From assembly GCA_004762155.1 (NCBI GenBank), contig SIHP01000008.1, positions 219,917-283,916 of the forward strand: a stretch of 64,000 nt of DNA, given 5' to 3'. Made by a program: the position numbers and the translations under genes. Below the pieces are notes generated by a model. It saw only the letters and a list, made by a program, of their open reading frames with translations, was not told where the DNA came from and did not search any database. Positions 43,874 through 54,158 of the stretch are shown piece after piece; within the stretch, counting starts at the first letter, position 1, and each line of letters starts with the position of its first letter. Source of the DNA: Flavobacteriaceae bacterium. GTDB lineage: Bacteria; Bacteroidota; Bacteroidia; Flavobacteriales; Flavobacteriaceae.

Positions 43874-44650
43874 ATGGAAATTCTTCATTCGCGTATTATT
43901 GGAGCTGGTAAACCATTGTTAATTCTTCACGGATATTTTGGTATGGGAGATAATTGGAAAAGCCATGCGAATAAGTTTGCCGAAGATGGATTTGAAGTTC
44001 ACTTGGTAGATCAAAGAAATCATGGAAGAAGTTTTCATTCTGATGATTTTAATTACGAGTTGTTAGTTGAAGATTTGAAAAATTACATGGAACACCATCA
44101 ATTAGAAAATGTAAATCTTTTAGGACATTCCATGGGAGGAAAAACGGTAATGTTATTTGCTGTTGAATATCCAGAATTGGTAACTAGATTATTAGTTGCA
44201 GATATTTCGCCAAGAATGTATCCGCCGCATCATCATGATATTTTAGCTGCTTTAAATTCGGTGGATTTTTCTATTCAAAACTCCAGAAAATTGGTAGATG
44301 CTAAATTAGCAGAATTAATTTCTGAAGTTGGTATTCGTCAGTTTTTATTAAAGAATACATATTGGAGAGAAAAAGGACAAATGGATTTTAGATTTAATTT
44401 GACTTCCTTAACAGAAAATAACAGCGAAGTGGGAGCGGAGTTGCCTTCTTTTACCCTTTTTGAAGGTGATACTTTATTTTTAAGAGGAGGGAATTCTGGC
44501 TATATTTCTGAAAATGATGAATCTTTGATTAGTGCGCATTTCCCTAATTCAAAAATAACTACAATAGCCAATGCAGGTCATTGGTTACATGCAGAGAATC
44601 CTAAAGATTTTTATAAGGCTGCAATTGAGTTTTTAATCGCAGAGCGATAG
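43874..44650 (+). CDS. Alpha/beta hydrolase (esterase-like)
   Basis: Protein of 258 aa. Oxyanion region LLILHGYFGMGDNWK, nucleophile elbow GHSMGGKTVM (Ser), acid and His near the end (NAGHWLHAENPKDF). It resembles the YbfF-type esterases often found after pdxJ. Soluble, substrate unknown. Confidence 0.92.
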   Translation: MEILHSRIIGAGKPLLILHGYFGMGDNWKSHANKFAEDGFEVHLVDQRNHGRSFHSDDFNYELLVEDLKNYMEHHQLENVNLLGHSMGGKTVMLFAVEYPELVTRLLVADISPRMYPPHHHDILAALNSVDFSIQNSRKLVDAKLAELISEVGIRQFLLKNTYWREKGQMDFRFNLTSLTENNSEVGAELPSFTLFEGDTLFLRGGNSGYISENDESLISAHFPNSKITTIANAGHWLHAENPKDFYKAAIEFLIAER

Positions 44651-44705
44651 CCAAGGGTACAATTCCATCCTTGCATCGAAAAAAAAAGTTTAATTCCTTA
44701 AAATA

Positions 44706-44726
44706 CCTCGTGGCAAGGCCACGAGG
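44706..44726 (+). terminator. Terminator after the pdxJ-hydrolase unit
   Basis: 9-bp GC-rich perfect stem (CCTCGTGGC / GCCACGAGG) with a 3-base loop, followed by TTGTTTTC. It lies between the convergent hydrolase and GH15 genes. Confidence 0.7.
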
Positions 44727-44789
44727 TTGTTTTCTGTAAGTAACGTCAAAATATAACGATATCAATTACTTGCTATTATCTCCCAGTGA

Positions 44790-46601
44790 TTAATGTATAG
44801 AAGCCATTAATTCTTCTTCTTCACTAAATCCACCAGTAAAGTTTATTGCGGTTTCAATTAATGCTAAATGAGAATATGCTTGTGGAAAATTTCCTAATAA
44901 ACGTTTCGATTCAAAATGAATATCTTCACTAAATAATCCTAAATGATTACTGTAGCTTAACAATTGATCAAAGTATGCTTTGGCTTTTTTATGTTCTCCA
45001 ATTTTATACAAACTGTTGATCATCCAAAAGGTACAGATAGTAAAAGAAGAAGAAGGTAAACCAAAATCATCTTTATTTTTATAGCGATACATTAAACCAT
45101 CATTACACAACTCTTTTTCTGTGGCCTGAACTGTGCTAATAAATCTTGGGTCTTTAGGTTTAATAAATCCATAACTTTCCATTAAAAGTGTAGAAGCATC
45201 TAAATCTTTAGAACCATAAGATTGTGCATAAGCACCAATTTCATCATTCCAGGCATTTTTATAAATGTCGTCATGAATTTCGTCACGAAGATTTATCCAT
45301 TTGTTATGCGCAGCTTCTTTACCAATTAATTCAGCAATTTTAATAGCTCTATCTATAGCAACCCAACATAGTAATTTTGAAAAGGTAAAATGACGATCTT
45401 CTGTTCTGAATTCCCAAATTCCTTTATCCGCTTTTTTCCAATTGTCTTTAACAATAGTAACAATACTTTTACTTAACGTCCATAACTCTTCACTGTTACT
45501 TACCGTGTTGTTAAACTCAACAAATTGTTGATAAATAACGTCCATTAAAATTCCGTAAATATCATTTTGTTTCTGCTCATAAGCAGCATTACCAATACGA
45601 ACAGGAGAAGAGCCTTTATAACCTTCTAAATGATCTAAAAATTCTTCAGTTAATTTCTTTTGCCCATTAATACCATACATAATCTGGATTTTTTCATCCT
45701 TAATAGGTATTACACTAATAATAAAATCTAAAAAACGTTTTGCAACGCGCGAATGTCCTAAGCTAGAAATTACTTTAATAACCATAGATGCATCACGAAT
45801 CCAGCAGAAACGATAATCCCAATTTCTTACTTCACCAATTGTTTCAGGTAAAGAAGTTGTTGCAGCAGCTAAAACGGCTCCAGATTTTTCGTAGCTTAAA
45901 AGTTTTAAAACTAAAGCACTTCGTAAAATTTCTTTATTGTAATGTTTGTATTGTGTTGTTTTTTCCGACCAATTTAACCAATAGACACGAGTTCGTTGCA
46001 TTTTTAAATACTCTCGTTCTATAGATTGACTTAGTAGTTTTTCATGATAACTTATTAAAAAGTACCCATGATTATCATCTAAAGTAATTTCATTTCCATT
46101 TAAAATAGCGTCATTGTCAAAGCTAGAGTATAAAAATAAAGACTCATAAGTTTCTTCATTATAAGAAGATTTAATGCAATCATCTTTAATTTTACTAGAA
46201 GTTTTTCCTTTCGCATAGTTTAATTTTGGGTTGTAGTTAACCTTAAACTTAGGAGTTCCTTTTATGTACTTTACATAACGAACAATATCTGGTGGAGTAT
46301 AATAAGTATTATCTTCATCTTTATAACGAGGCATAAAATCTATAAACTCAAAAGCATCTGTTCCATTGTCCCATTCGGTAACCAATATGTTTGTTGATGG
46401 AATATATTTTTGAGTGACCTTGTAATCATCAGAAGTTATAATTTCAAAACTACCACCTTTATTTTCGTCCAATATTTTTGCAAACACAGAGCTAGAGTCA
46501 AAATTAGGCAAACAACTCCATTCAAGACTTCCTGTTTTAGAGATAAGGGCTGCGCTTTGGCAGTTTCCAATAATTCCGTAATCTAAATTATTCATAGGCA
46601 A
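44790..46601 (-). CDS. GH15 glucoamylase/trehalase-type glycoside hydrolase
   Basis: Protein of 603 aa, full family length. An N-terminal beta-sandwich (NLDYGIIGNCQSAALISKTGSLEWSC style) precedes an (alpha/alpha)6 barrel. Signatures are RNWDYRFCWIRDASMVI, WEFRTEDRHFTFSKLLCWVA and, near the end, GNFPQAYSHLALIETAI. GH15 members include glucoamylases, glucodextranases and trehalases. Divergence from otsAB suggests trehalose breakdown, but the substrate is not decided by sequence. No signal peptide. Confidence 0.92.
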   Translation of the reverse strand: MPMNNLDYGIIGNCQSAALISKTGSLEWSCLPNFDSSSVFAKILDENKGGSFEIITSDDYKVTQKYIPSTNILVTEWDNGTDAFEFIDFMPRYKDEDNTYYTPPDIVRYVKYIKGTPKFKVNYNPKLNYAKGKTSSKIKDDCIKSSYNEETYESLFLYSSFDNDAILNGNEITLDDNHGYFLISYHEKLLSQSIEREYLKMQRTRVYWLNWSEKTTQYKHYNKEILRSALVLKLLSYEKSGAVLAAATTSLPETIGEVRNWDYRFCWIRDASMVIKVISSLGHSRVAKRFLDFIISVIPIKDEKIQIMYGINGQKKLTEEFLDHLEGYKGSSPVRIGNAAYEQKQNDIYGILMDVIYQQFVEFNNTVSNSEELWTLSKSIVTIVKDNWKKADKGIWEFRTEDRHFTFSKLLCWVAIDRAIKIAELIGKEAAHNKWINLRDEIHDDIYKNAWNDEIGAYAQSYGSKDLDASTLLMESYGFIKPKDPRFISTVQATEKELCNDGLMYRYKNKDDFGLPSSSFTICTFWMINSLYKIGEHKKAKAYFDQLLSYSNHLGLFSEDIHFESKRLLGNFPQAYSHLALIETAINFTGGFSEEEELMASIH

Positions 46602-46652
46602 AAAATAATTTCAAAAGTGTTAATGTTTTAGTCAAATTTCGTGTAATTTAAC

Positions 46653-46660
46653 CAAATATA
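46653..46660 (-). promoter_or_regulatory. Candidate -7 box for the GH15 gene
   Basis: On the minus strand TATATTTG matches TAnnTTTG, 52 bases upstream of the GH15 start, in the 89-base gap to divergent otsAB. The -33 region is weak. Confidence 0.4.
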
Positions 46661-46690
46661 TAAAGATAATACAAGCAAAAAACAGATTTC

Positions 46691-48901
46691 ATGAATAAAA
46701 CTATCATAATCTCAAATAGATTACCTGTACAGTTAGAAATTGATAAAAAGAGCATCATTGCCACACCTAGTGTTGGAGGATTAGCAACAGGAATGAAATC
46801 AGTACATAAAGATAGTAATGGTATTTGGATAGGTTGGAGCGGTTTAAATGATGAAGATTTGACGCCTGAACTCCAAAATCAAATAGATGTGGAATTAGAA
46901 AAGCATCAATGTGCATCTGTAAATTTGTCAAAAGATGAAGTTGATGGGTTTTATTTTGGATTTAGTAACAAAACCGTTTGGCCTTTATTTCATTATTTTA
47001 TGGAATATGCGGAATTTGATGAGCAGGATTGGGAAACCTATAAATTGGTAAATAGAAAGTTTGCTGATAAAATTATTGAAAATATAGAAGAAGGAGATAC
47101 GGTTTGGGTGCATGATTATCAATTATTATTGGTGCCACAATATGTAAAGGAAAAAAGACCAGATGTTAGTATTGGGTTTTTCTTGCACATTCCTTTTCCG
47201 TCTTATGAAGTGTTTAGAACATTGCCTTGGCGTGAAGAATTGTTAAAAGGCATGTTGGGTGCTGATCTGTTAGGTTTCCATACTTACGAATATGAAAGAC
47301 ATTTTTTAAGTTCTGTACAACGTATTTTAGGTCATAGCTCTAATTTTAATAATATTATTTTAGAAGATAGAGAGGTAAAAGTAGATTCTTTTCCAATGGG
47401 AATAGATTATGATAAGTTTGCTTTGGCAGCTAAAAGTCATAATAAAAAGAAAGGGGAGGAAAAAAGTGATGTTCAGGTTGAAATAGATTCGCATTTTAAA
47501 AATGATGAGAATAATACCTTAATATTAAGTATTGATCGATTAGATTATACCAAAGGGATTCCAAGTCGTTTATTAGCTTTTGAGTATTTCTTAGATAAAT
47601 ATCCACAATATAGAGGGAAGTCTCGTTTGGTAATGTTAGCAGTCCCTTCAAGATCAAATGTACCTCAATATCAATTGTTGAAAAATGAAGTAGATCAACT
47701 AGTTGGTCGTATAAATGGTAAGTTCTCTGAAGTTAACTGGACTCCAATTTGGTATTTCTATCGTTCGTTACCGTTTGAAAATTTAATTGATTTGTATACT
47801 TCTTGTGATGTTGCTTTGTTAACCCCATTACGAGATGGAATGAATTTAGTAGCCAAAGAATATATTGCTTGTAGAGAAGATAAGACTGGAGTTTTAATTT
47901 TAAGTGAAATGACAGGTGCTTCTCAAGAAATGGGAGAATCTTTATTAATCAATCCTAATGATTATGAGAAAATAGCAGATACTTTAAAACAAGCTATTGA
48001 AATGCCAAAAGAAGAACAAATAACACGCAATAGATCACTACAAAAAAGATTACAACGATATAATGTAGAACGTTGGTCTAAAGATTTTATGGATTCACTT
48101 TATGAAACTGCTGAGAATAAAAAAGAAAAACAAATTAAAAAACTAAATGAAGCCCGTAAAAAGAAGTTAATTGAATCGTATAAAAATGCATCTAAAAGGA
48201 TTTTATTTTTTGATTATGATGGAACTTTAGCTCCTTTTAAAAAAATTCCAGAAGATGCTAAACCAACAAAAGAATTATACGAAACTTTAGACAAAATAAA
48301 TAACGATCCAAAAACTGATTTGATATTAATTACAGGTAGAGATAAGTATACTTTTAATAAATGGTTTGGACATAAAGATTATAAATTAATAGCAGAACAC
48401 GGTGCTTGGTTTAAAGATCAAGGTAAAGATTGGATTATGTTAGAAGCTTTAACTAATAATTGGTTTGAATTTATTTTACCAGTATTAGAAAACTTTATGG
48501 ACCGTACACCAGGATCTTTAATTGAAGAAAAAGCATATTCATTAACATGGCATTATCGAAATATGGATCCTGATTTAGGAAAAATTAGAGCATCTCAATT
48601 AATATCTACTTTAAAAGGTTTGATTGTAAATCATAATTTAGAAATTATGGAAGGCGATAAAGTAATTGAAGTAAAAGTAAGTGGTGTAAATAAAGGACGT
48701 TCTGCTAATAAAATGTTATTAGGTAAAGAATACGATTTTATTTTTGCCATTGGTGATGATGTTACCGATGAATATATGTTTGAAGAATTACCTGAACAAA
48801 CTTATACTGTAAAAGTTGGCTTGAAAAAAACAATAGCTAATTATTATGTTGATGGTACGAATCAAGTAAAACAATTATTAGAAGATTTTGCTGGAGAATA
48901 A
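46691..48901 (+). CDS. otsAB: Bifunctional trehalose-6-phosphate synthase/phosphatase
   Basis: Protein of 736 aa. Residues about 1-480 are GT20 (ISNRLPVQLE, WVHDYQLLLVPQYV, GFFLHIPFPSYEVFR, LSIDRLDYTKGIP, TPLRDGMNLVAKEY) and transfer glucose from UDP-glucose to glucose 6-phosphate. Residues about 500-736 are a HAD phosphatase (LFFDYDGTLAPF, ITGRDKYTF, FAIGDDVTDEYMF) that releases trehalose. The fused form is common in Bacteroidetes. It acts in osmotic or desiccation stress and faces the GH15 gene. Confidence 0.96.
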   Translation: MNKTIIISNRLPVQLEIDKKSIIATPSVGGLATGMKSVHKDSNGIWIGWSGLNDEDLTPELQNQIDVELEKHQCASVNLSKDEVDGFYFGFSNKTVWPLFHYFMEYAEFDEQDWETYKLVNRKFADKIIENIEEGDTVWVHDYQLLLVPQYVKEKRPDVSIGFFLHIPFPSYEVFRTLPWREELLKGMLGADLLGFHTYEYERHFLSSVQRILGHSSNFNNIILEDREVKVDSFPMGIDYDKFALAAKSHNKKKGEEKSDVQVEIDSHFKNDENNTLILSIDRLDYTKGIPSRLLAFEYFLDKYPQYRGKSRLVMLAVPSRSNVPQYQLLKNEVDQLVGRINGKFSEVNWTPIWYFYRSLPFENLIDLYTSCDVALLTPLRDGMNLVAKEYIACREDKTGVLILSEMTGASQEMGESLLINPNDYEKIADTLKQAIEMPKEEQITRNRSLQKRLQRYNVERWSKDFMDSLYETAENKKEKQIKKLNEARKKKLIESYKNASKRILFFDYDGTLAPFKKIPEDAKPTKELYETLDKINNDPKTDLILITGRDKYTFNKWFGHKDYKLIAEHGAWFKDQGKDWIMLEALTNNWFEFILPVLENFMDRTPGSLIEEKAYSLTWHYRNMDPDLGKIRASQLISTLKGLIVNHNLEIMEGDKVIEVKVSGVNKGRSANKMLLGKEYDFIFAIGDDVTDEYMFEELPEQTYTVKVGLKKTIANYYVDGTNQVKQLLEDFAGE

Positions 48902-48953
48902 GTGCCCTTTTTTTGTTGATTCTCTAAGGTAAAATAGTGTTTAAAGACTATAA

Positions 48954-48991
48954 AAAAAAGGAATATTCATTATTTTGAATATTCCTTTTTT
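48954..48991. terminator. Hairpin terminator after otsAB; copy 1 of a dispersed repeat
   Basis: A 16-bp stem (AAAAAAGGAATATTCA / TGAATATTCCTTTTTT) with a 6-base loop, usable in both directions. A nearly identical hairpin occurs at 61996-62030. Each is followed by a related 37-base block (here 49018-49054), so this is one copy of an intergenic repeat. Confidence 0.75.
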
Positions 48992-49017
48992 GGTTTTTAA
49001 TTTTTCTAGTTTCCTTC

Positions 49018-49054
49018 AATATTGTAGCCATTTTGTGTTGGTTTAAAGTAGGGC
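49018..49054. repeat. Dispersed intergenic repeat block, copy 1
   Basis: CAATATTG..., then CCATTTTGT, TGGTTT and AAGTAG; similar to 62073-62109 with about 7 mismatches over 37 bases. It follows the hairpin at 48954 at a similar distance as in copy 2. Its function is unknown. Confidence 0.55.
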
Positions 49055-49066
49055 CTGTTTCAATTC

Positions 49067-49591
49067 TCAATTATTTATAAAAGTTTTAAAAACACAATCC
49101 TTTATCATTCCTTTATTATTAAAAAACAGAAGAACTTTTATAGAAGTGCCAAATTTGATAAATGAATTATTTAATTCTTTAGGGCTTAGTTCAAAAATCA
49201 AAATATTATGAACAGGTTTAGAAAAATGAATTTTTATATTTTTTTCTGTAAAAGGTAATATCTCTTTGAAGTGATTTTCTATTGGTGAAAAATTATTTTC
49301 ATTATAAAAAGTCTCGCTATTTAATAAGTTGTTGTTAGGTTTTAATTTCTTTATTTCGTCATAAAAAGCTGCTATACCAATAAAACTGATTTTATTGGAA
49401 ATCGTAAAAGCTATAGGTTTCTTTTTTGAAAACTCTTTTTTGAAAGTAGATTTAATTTCTTTATGTAGGTTTTTATTGTTTTGTAAATAAATAATGGAAA
49501 CTAAATATCTAGTGTCAATTTTTTGAGAAAAAGATAATTGAATACAACCTATGAGTAAAAATAGGAGAAATATTTTTTTTGATTTTTTCAT
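49067..49591 (-). CDS. Exported hypothetical protein
   Basis: Protein of 174 aa with a signal peptide (KKIFLLFLLIGCIQLSFSQ), which could be processed after SFSQ or as a lipoprotein at LIGC. The rest is a mixed alpha/beta domain ending in FNNKGMIKDCVFKTFINN. No family recognised. It lies 27 bases downstream of the TRIC gene on the same strand, with convergent otsAB on its other side. Confidence 0.6.
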   Translation of the reverse strand: MKKSKKIFLLFLLIGCIQLSFSQKIDTRYLVSIIYLQNNKNLHKEIKSTFKKEFSKKKPIAFTISNKISFIGIAAFYDEIKKLKPNNNLLNSETFYNENNFSPIENHFKEILPFTEKNIKIHFSKPVHNILIFELSPKELNNSFIKFGTSIKVLLFFNNKGMIKDCVFKTFINN

Positions 49592-49618
49592 GAGTCTAAA
49601 AAAAGTGTAATTCTATCT

Positions 49619-50239
49619 TTAGTTTTTTTGATCTTGAATAGAAAATTTAGGTAATGACACCTGATATTTCACTACCAATAATCGGATTAAAATGATTAGT
49701 AAAGTAGTACTAATGTAAATGCTATTTAAAGGCATATTTAAATTAAACAAAACAGTAAAACAAACGCCACCTAAAATAGAAGCAGTTGCATAAATTTCTT
49801 TTCTAAATATAATAGGAATCTCATTGCATAAAACATCTCTAATTACACCGCCAAAACAACCAGTCATTGTACCTAAGGCAATTGATATCATTGGAGCTAA
49901 ATTTGCTTGTATTCCATATTCAATACCAATAATGGTAAAAACACCAAGTCCTATAGTATCAAACAGAAAAAGCGATTTTTTTAGGTAATATAATTTGTTT
50001 CTAAAGACAATAGAAAAACAAGCAACGGTACTAATAATATATATGTTAAATGGATTTTGCATCCAAGAAACAGGAGTATTTCCAATAAGCATATCTCTTA
50101 AAGTACCACCACCAATAGCAGTAACAAATGAAATTATAAAAATTCCAAAAAGATCAAATTTTTTGTTCATTGCACTTAAAGCTCCAGAAATTGCAAAAGC
50201 AATCGTTCCTAAAATATCTAGTGTATCAAAAATTGTCAT
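49619..50239 (-). CDS. TRIC-family/UPF0126 membrane cation channel
   Basis: Protein of 206 aa with seven spans and two internal halves carrying the family Gly motifs: AISGALSAMNKKFDLFGIF and AIGGGTLRDML in the first, MTGCFGGVIRDVLCNEIP in the second. Prokaryotic TRIC channels form trimers that conduct K+. No link to neighbours is obvious. Confidence 0.92.
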   Translation of the reverse strand: MTIFDTLDILGTIAFAISGALSAMNKKFDLFGIFIISFVTAIGGGTLRDMLIGNTPVSWMQNPFNIYIISTVACFSIVFRNKLYYLKKSLFLFDTIGLGVFTIIGIEYGIQANLAPMISIALGTMTGCFGGVIRDVLCNEIPIIFRKEIYATASILGGVCFTVLFNLNMPLNSIYISTTLLIILIRLLVVKYQVSLPKFSIQDQKN

Positions 50240-50344
50240 TTCAGTCTAATCTAATTTATTATTTGTATTATTTAAAAAGAGGATAAAGTATTTAGTTTTG
50301 TTTTTTAATTTAAAAATTAAGTGTAGTTGAGACTTTAATATAAA

Positions 50345-50863
50345 CTAATCAACCAAGATTTTTTTTAAGTACAAATCTAAAGTTAGATATTCTTTATTCC
50401 TTGAGTAGTCTTTATTTTTTATAAAAGAGAAAGATTTTATTTCACCAAATCCTTCTTGTTCAAAAAAATTTAAAAAAGCTAGTAAAGCATTGAAACTCCC
50501 CTTAATGGTTATTGGATATAATTGAGATATATTTGAGTTTTCTGTAATATTAACAGGGTTTTTAAACTTTATAATTTCAATAGGATTTGATTCTTTATAA
50601 GTATTTATTTTTTTGAGTAAAATTTGTTGAAATGAATTATTTACAGATACATTTTCGTTTATTAATATAGAGTCAATGTATTTGTTTTCTTGTTTTAATA
50701 ATGAAATATTAGAAGTGATATTTTTCATTTTCATATCTTCTTTTAATAAACTATTGTAGCTTTCCTTTATTGTTATTGTTTTACTTATTGTAAAAAAGTA
50801 AATAAAAGGAATACATAATAGACAGGTGATTCCTAAAAATATTTTTTTTCTTTTATAGTCCAT
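50345..50863 (-). CDS. PilO/GspM-like assembly protein
   Basis: Protein of 172 aa. One N-terminal membrane span (FLGITCLLCIPFIYFFTI), a helical linker, then a small ferredoxin-like domain (YPITIKGSFNALLAFLNFFE, then IKSFSFI). The layout matches PilO/GspM inner-membrane platform proteins. It is the last gene of the cluster and joins the GspL/PilN-like gene by a TAATG overlap. Confidence 0.7.
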   Translation of the reverse strand: MDYKRKKIFLGITCLLCIPFIYFFTISKTITIKESYNSLLKEDMKMKNITSNISLLKQENKYIDSILINENVSVNNSFQQILLKKINTYKESNPIEIIKFKNPVNITENSNISQLYPITIKGSFNALLAFLNFFEQEGFGEIKSFSFIKNKDYSRNKEYLTLDLYLKKILVD

Positions 50864-52047
50864 TATTTAAGTGTTATCAAAAGATGAAAATTTGAATTTT
50901 TCTTTTTTAGATTTTTTTCTATACTATTAATAGAGATATTCTCTATCCAATCTTTAACTTCCATTTCATCAACCCAATTTGAAAATTCCATATTGTTTTT
51001 TAGGGTTCCTTTTATTTCAATTATTTTATCTGAAAATGTAACTTCTTTATCTTTTTTTAAAGTGCTTGTTAAAGGTTGATAATTTATTAGTCCTAAGGTT
51101 AAAGATTTAGGGATGTTTAAAGCTATTTGATCAATATATTTAGACACAGAAACAGAAGTAGAGTTTTGTAATTCATTCAATAATCTCTTCTTTTTATCCA
51201 AATCATTTTTCAATTCACTAAATTTTTGTTTAGTATCTTTATTTATAAGTAATCTTTGATTTAATGTATTGGTTTTGTTATAGTAAGAGTTAAATGTTAA
51301 AAAGTTAATCAAAAGAACAACAAAAAGGGTTATTAAAGCTGTTTTATAAATTAATTGAAATATTTTTTTATCCTTGAATTCAGAGTAAATGTTAGTTTGA
51401 AAAGAACTTTTTAGTAAATGAAAATTAACTATTGTACTAAGTCCAAGAATATATTTGTTTTCAATTTTTAAACCATTTACATCATAAAATTGAGAAGTAT
51501 ATTGTTTTGAGGTAATGTTTTTAATTTGATGATCAAATAGACTTATTTTAGAATTACTTGTAAATATTTCTTTTTGAACAATTATATCTGAAATCGAATT
51601 TAAAGACAAAGAATCAATTGAAAAGTCTAAAACAGAAATTCCATCAGTTGAATATTTTTCTATCAGAGTGTCTAAAAAACTTTTTCTTGTTATTGATATA
51701 AAAGTTTCTTCATTAGAATTATATATTTGGGTATAAAAATCTTCTCGAGATAATGTTGAAAAAGAACTCTTAAAAGCAATTTCTTGGGTGTCAACAAGTG
51801 TTATTTTTTTTGATAAAACTTGATTGTTGTTTATTATTAAAACAATATGTTTTTGATTTTCATTTTTAAGAAAAGAAATAACCTTTTCTATAGAATGAAA
51901 GGTTTCTTCTTTTGTTATTATTAATTCGTTTTTATTTTTTGAGATCAATAAACAAAAGAAAATATCATTTCCTTCTTCATTAAATGAGTGTTCTATAGCA
52001 CAATAAATTTTGCCATAAATCAAAGAGTCTTTTAATGTTGAGATCAT
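50863..52047 (-). CDS. PilM-PilN/GspL-like assembly protein
   Basis: Protein of 394 aa. Residues about 1-220 read as an actin-like cytoplasmic domain (IYGKIYCAIEHSF...). A membrane span follows (TALITLFVVLLINFLTF), then a coiled coil and a PilN-type periplasmic domain (IEIKGTLKNNMEFSNWVDEM). This is the GspL layout, with PilM and PilN in one chain. It overlaps the secretin stop by 4 bases. Confidence 0.75.
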   Translation of the reverse strand: MISTLKDSLIYGKIYCAIEHSFNEEGNDIFFCLLISKNKNELIITKEETFHSIEKVISFLKNENQKHIVLIINNNQVLSKKITLVDTQEIAFKSSFSTLSREDFYTQIYNSNEETFISITRKSFLDTLIEKYSTDGISVLDFSIDSLSLNSISDIIVQKEIFTSNSKISLFDHQIKNITSKQYTSQFYDVNGLKIENKYILGLSTIVNFHLLKSSFQTNIYSEFKDKKIFQLIYKTALITLFVVLLINFLTFNSYYNKTNTLNQRLLINKDTKQKFSELKNDLDKKKRLLNELQNSTSVSVSKYIDQIALNIPKSLTLGLINYQPLTSTLKKDKEVTFSDKIIEIKGTLKNNMEFSNWVDEMEVKDWIENISINSIEKNLKKKNSNFHLLITLK

Positions 52048-54152
52048 CTAATAATTGTAGGTTTAATTAAAACAGAAAGATTTTTTTTAGAGTCTATTCT
52101 AGTTCTACTACTAAAGAACCATTTAAGAATTGGTATTTTAGATAAAAAAGGTACACCAGAGCCTGTGTCATTTTTAGTTTTTGTTTCTAATCCACCTAAA
52201 ACAACTACATCTTGATCTTTTACTCGAATAATTGAAGTAAATTCTCTTGAGCTAATTCCAGGAGGAGCTTCATCGTCTACTGTTTCACTATCATTAAAAC
52301 TAGATTGTACTACATTAATACTCATTGTTATTTGATTATCACCAGCAACCATTGGTTTTAGAGTAATTGATAAATCTGCCTCAATAGGATAATAGTTTTT
52401 TGTTTCTGTTGTCAATGGGTTTTGTGTTCCAATGATATCTCTAGTTGTTATTGCATAATAAGATTGTTCACCATTAGATAAAGTTGCTTGATGCCCATTT
52501 AAAGTAGATAATTTAGGCGTGGATTTAATTTTTACATTTCCATTACTTTCCATAGCTTCAATAGTTGCATAAAAATTAGAGGTTACTTTACCAATATTTA
52601 AAGAGCTAAAACTATTAAAACTACCAAGTATTTTATTAATTGCAGATGCTCCTAAAGTAACATTTGCTTCTGGGAATAATTGACCACTACTAGTTGTTGG
52701 AGTATTTCCTACTCCAACGTCAATACCAGTTTCAAGTGTAGAAAACCTACTTACTTCTAAAATCATAACTTCTATTAAAATTACAGGTACAGGTTTGTCT
52801 ATTTTTTTAATAAAAGCTTTAAATTTTTCTATTTTTTGACTATCTCCACCAACAATAAAACTATTTAATTCAGTGTCAGTCTTTATATCTAAATCCTTTG
52901 TAATATCAGTTGGTAAAATACTTACTAATGCATCTGCTTTAGTATTATAATTCTGGAAAGAATTATTGTTGTTACTAGTATTTAAATTTCTACGGTTATT
53001 ATTGGAAGTATTTTGAGTATTGGTATTATTATAAAGATTAGATGATGTTGATGTTAAATTATTATTTGAAGCAACATTAGAATAACTAGAATTGTTAGAA
53101 TTACTTTGTAAAGAAGTCATAATTTCAATAGAACGATGTATTAAAGGTATGGTAACGTAATTCTTTATCAATTCGTCTTCTATTTTTGAGAAATAATAAA
53201 TTCCATCTTCTTTTTTGTAACTTAAGGTAGTTTCTTTTTCAAATATTTTAGATAATAATCTATCAAAAGTTATTTTTTTAGACTTAAAAGAAATAGTAGA
53301 AAGACCTGTTAAAGGTATACCAGTAAACATATCAATATTTAATTCATAACCAATATCTTTTATTATAGTACCAATTGCAATATTATCAAAGTCAACTTCT
53401 AAAATCTGATTTATAGAATCCTTTACAGCGAAGTAAAAATTTGAATTTTTATAACGTCTTTGTTTTTGTGACTTTCTTGCTTTATTATTTCTAGATGAAG
53501 TTTTTGTATTTTCTTCTATACTTTCAAAAAGATAATAATCGTCGTTAGTTTTTGTTAGGTTTAAGTTGTTTGTAAATGCAAGTTTTTCAAGGGCACCTTC
53601 AAGTGGCTTGTTTTTTATGTAACCATTTAAAATTTTATTCTCTAAACCAATAGCATAAACTAAATTTTTTCCAGTTAAATCCGTTATCTTTTTTAAAGCA
53701 ACAGAAAGTGTATCTTTTTTTAGATCAATAGAAAAAGAATCATTGGCAGAATTATAGGCCATTATTATTTCTCTTGTCTTTTTTTTAATTTTTCTTTGAA
53801 ATTTTTCAACAGACAAAATATTTCCTATTGATTTTATAGTAAGAGAATATTTACTACATAGGTATAATAAAACATCTTTTACAGAAACACCAATAAAGTT
53901 ATTCGTTATATTGTAACTCTTTAAGTCAGTGTCAATACTTAAATTTACTTTATGTGTGTCAGCAATAGCTCTAAGCATAGTAGGTAATTGAGCATTATTA
54001 AAGCTGAAATCTACTTTTTTAGATAATTCTGGTATCAGTAACTCTAAACTATCCAATTTTTTTTCTAAAAAAAGAACTCTCTCTTTCTCCTGTTGCCCAA
54101 AAACTGATATGCTAATAAAGGATAGCATAATTAATAATAATATCTTTTTCAA
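52044..54152 (-). CDS. gspD: Type II secretion/pilus secretin (GspD-like)
   Basis: Protein of 702 aa. Signal peptide (ILLLIMLSFISISVFGQ), several STN/N0-type modules, a long Asn/Ser-rich linker (about 350-410) and the C-terminal secretin domain (VILIEVMILEVSRFSTLETG, VKIKSTPKLSTLNGHQATL, VPFLSKIPILKWFFSSR). It forms the outer-membrane gate. The Asn-rich linker is unusual in length and may be flexible. It follows the small lipoprotein gene by 6 bases. Confidence 0.93.
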   Translation of the reverse strand: MKKILLLIMLSFISISVFGQQEKERVLFLEKKLDSLELLIPELSKKVDFSFNNAQLPTMLRAIADTHKVNLSIDTDLKSYNITNNFIGVSVKDVLLYLCSKYSLTIKSIGNILSVEKFQRKIKKKTREIIMAYNSANDSFSIDLKKDTLSVALKKITDLTGKNLVYAIGLENKILNGYIKNKPLEGALEKLAFTNNLNLTKTNDDYYLFESIEENTKTSSRNNKARKSQKQRRYKNSNFYFAVKDSINQILEVDFDNIAIGTIIKDIGYELNIDMFTGIPLTGLSTISFKSKKITFDRLLSKIFEKETTLSYKKEDGIYYFSKIEDELIKNYVTIPLIHRSIEIMTSLQSNSNNSSYSNVASNNNLTSTSSNLYNNTNTQNTSNNNRRNLNTSNNNNSFQNYNTKADALVSILPTDITKDLDIKTDTELNSFIVGGDSQKIEKFKAFIKKIDKPVPVILIEVMILEVSRFSTLETGIDVGVGNTPTTSSGQLFPEANVTLGASAINKILGSFNSFSSLNIGKVTSNFYATIEAMESNGNVKIKSTPKLSTLNGHQATLSNGEQSYYAITTRDIIGTQNPLTTETKNYYPIEADLSITLKPMVAGDNQITMSINVVQSSFNDSETVDDEAPPGISSREFTSIIRVKDQDVVVLGGLETKTKNDTGSGVPFLSKIPILKWFFSSRTRIDSKKNLSVLIKPTIIR

Positions 54153-54158
54153 TTTTAA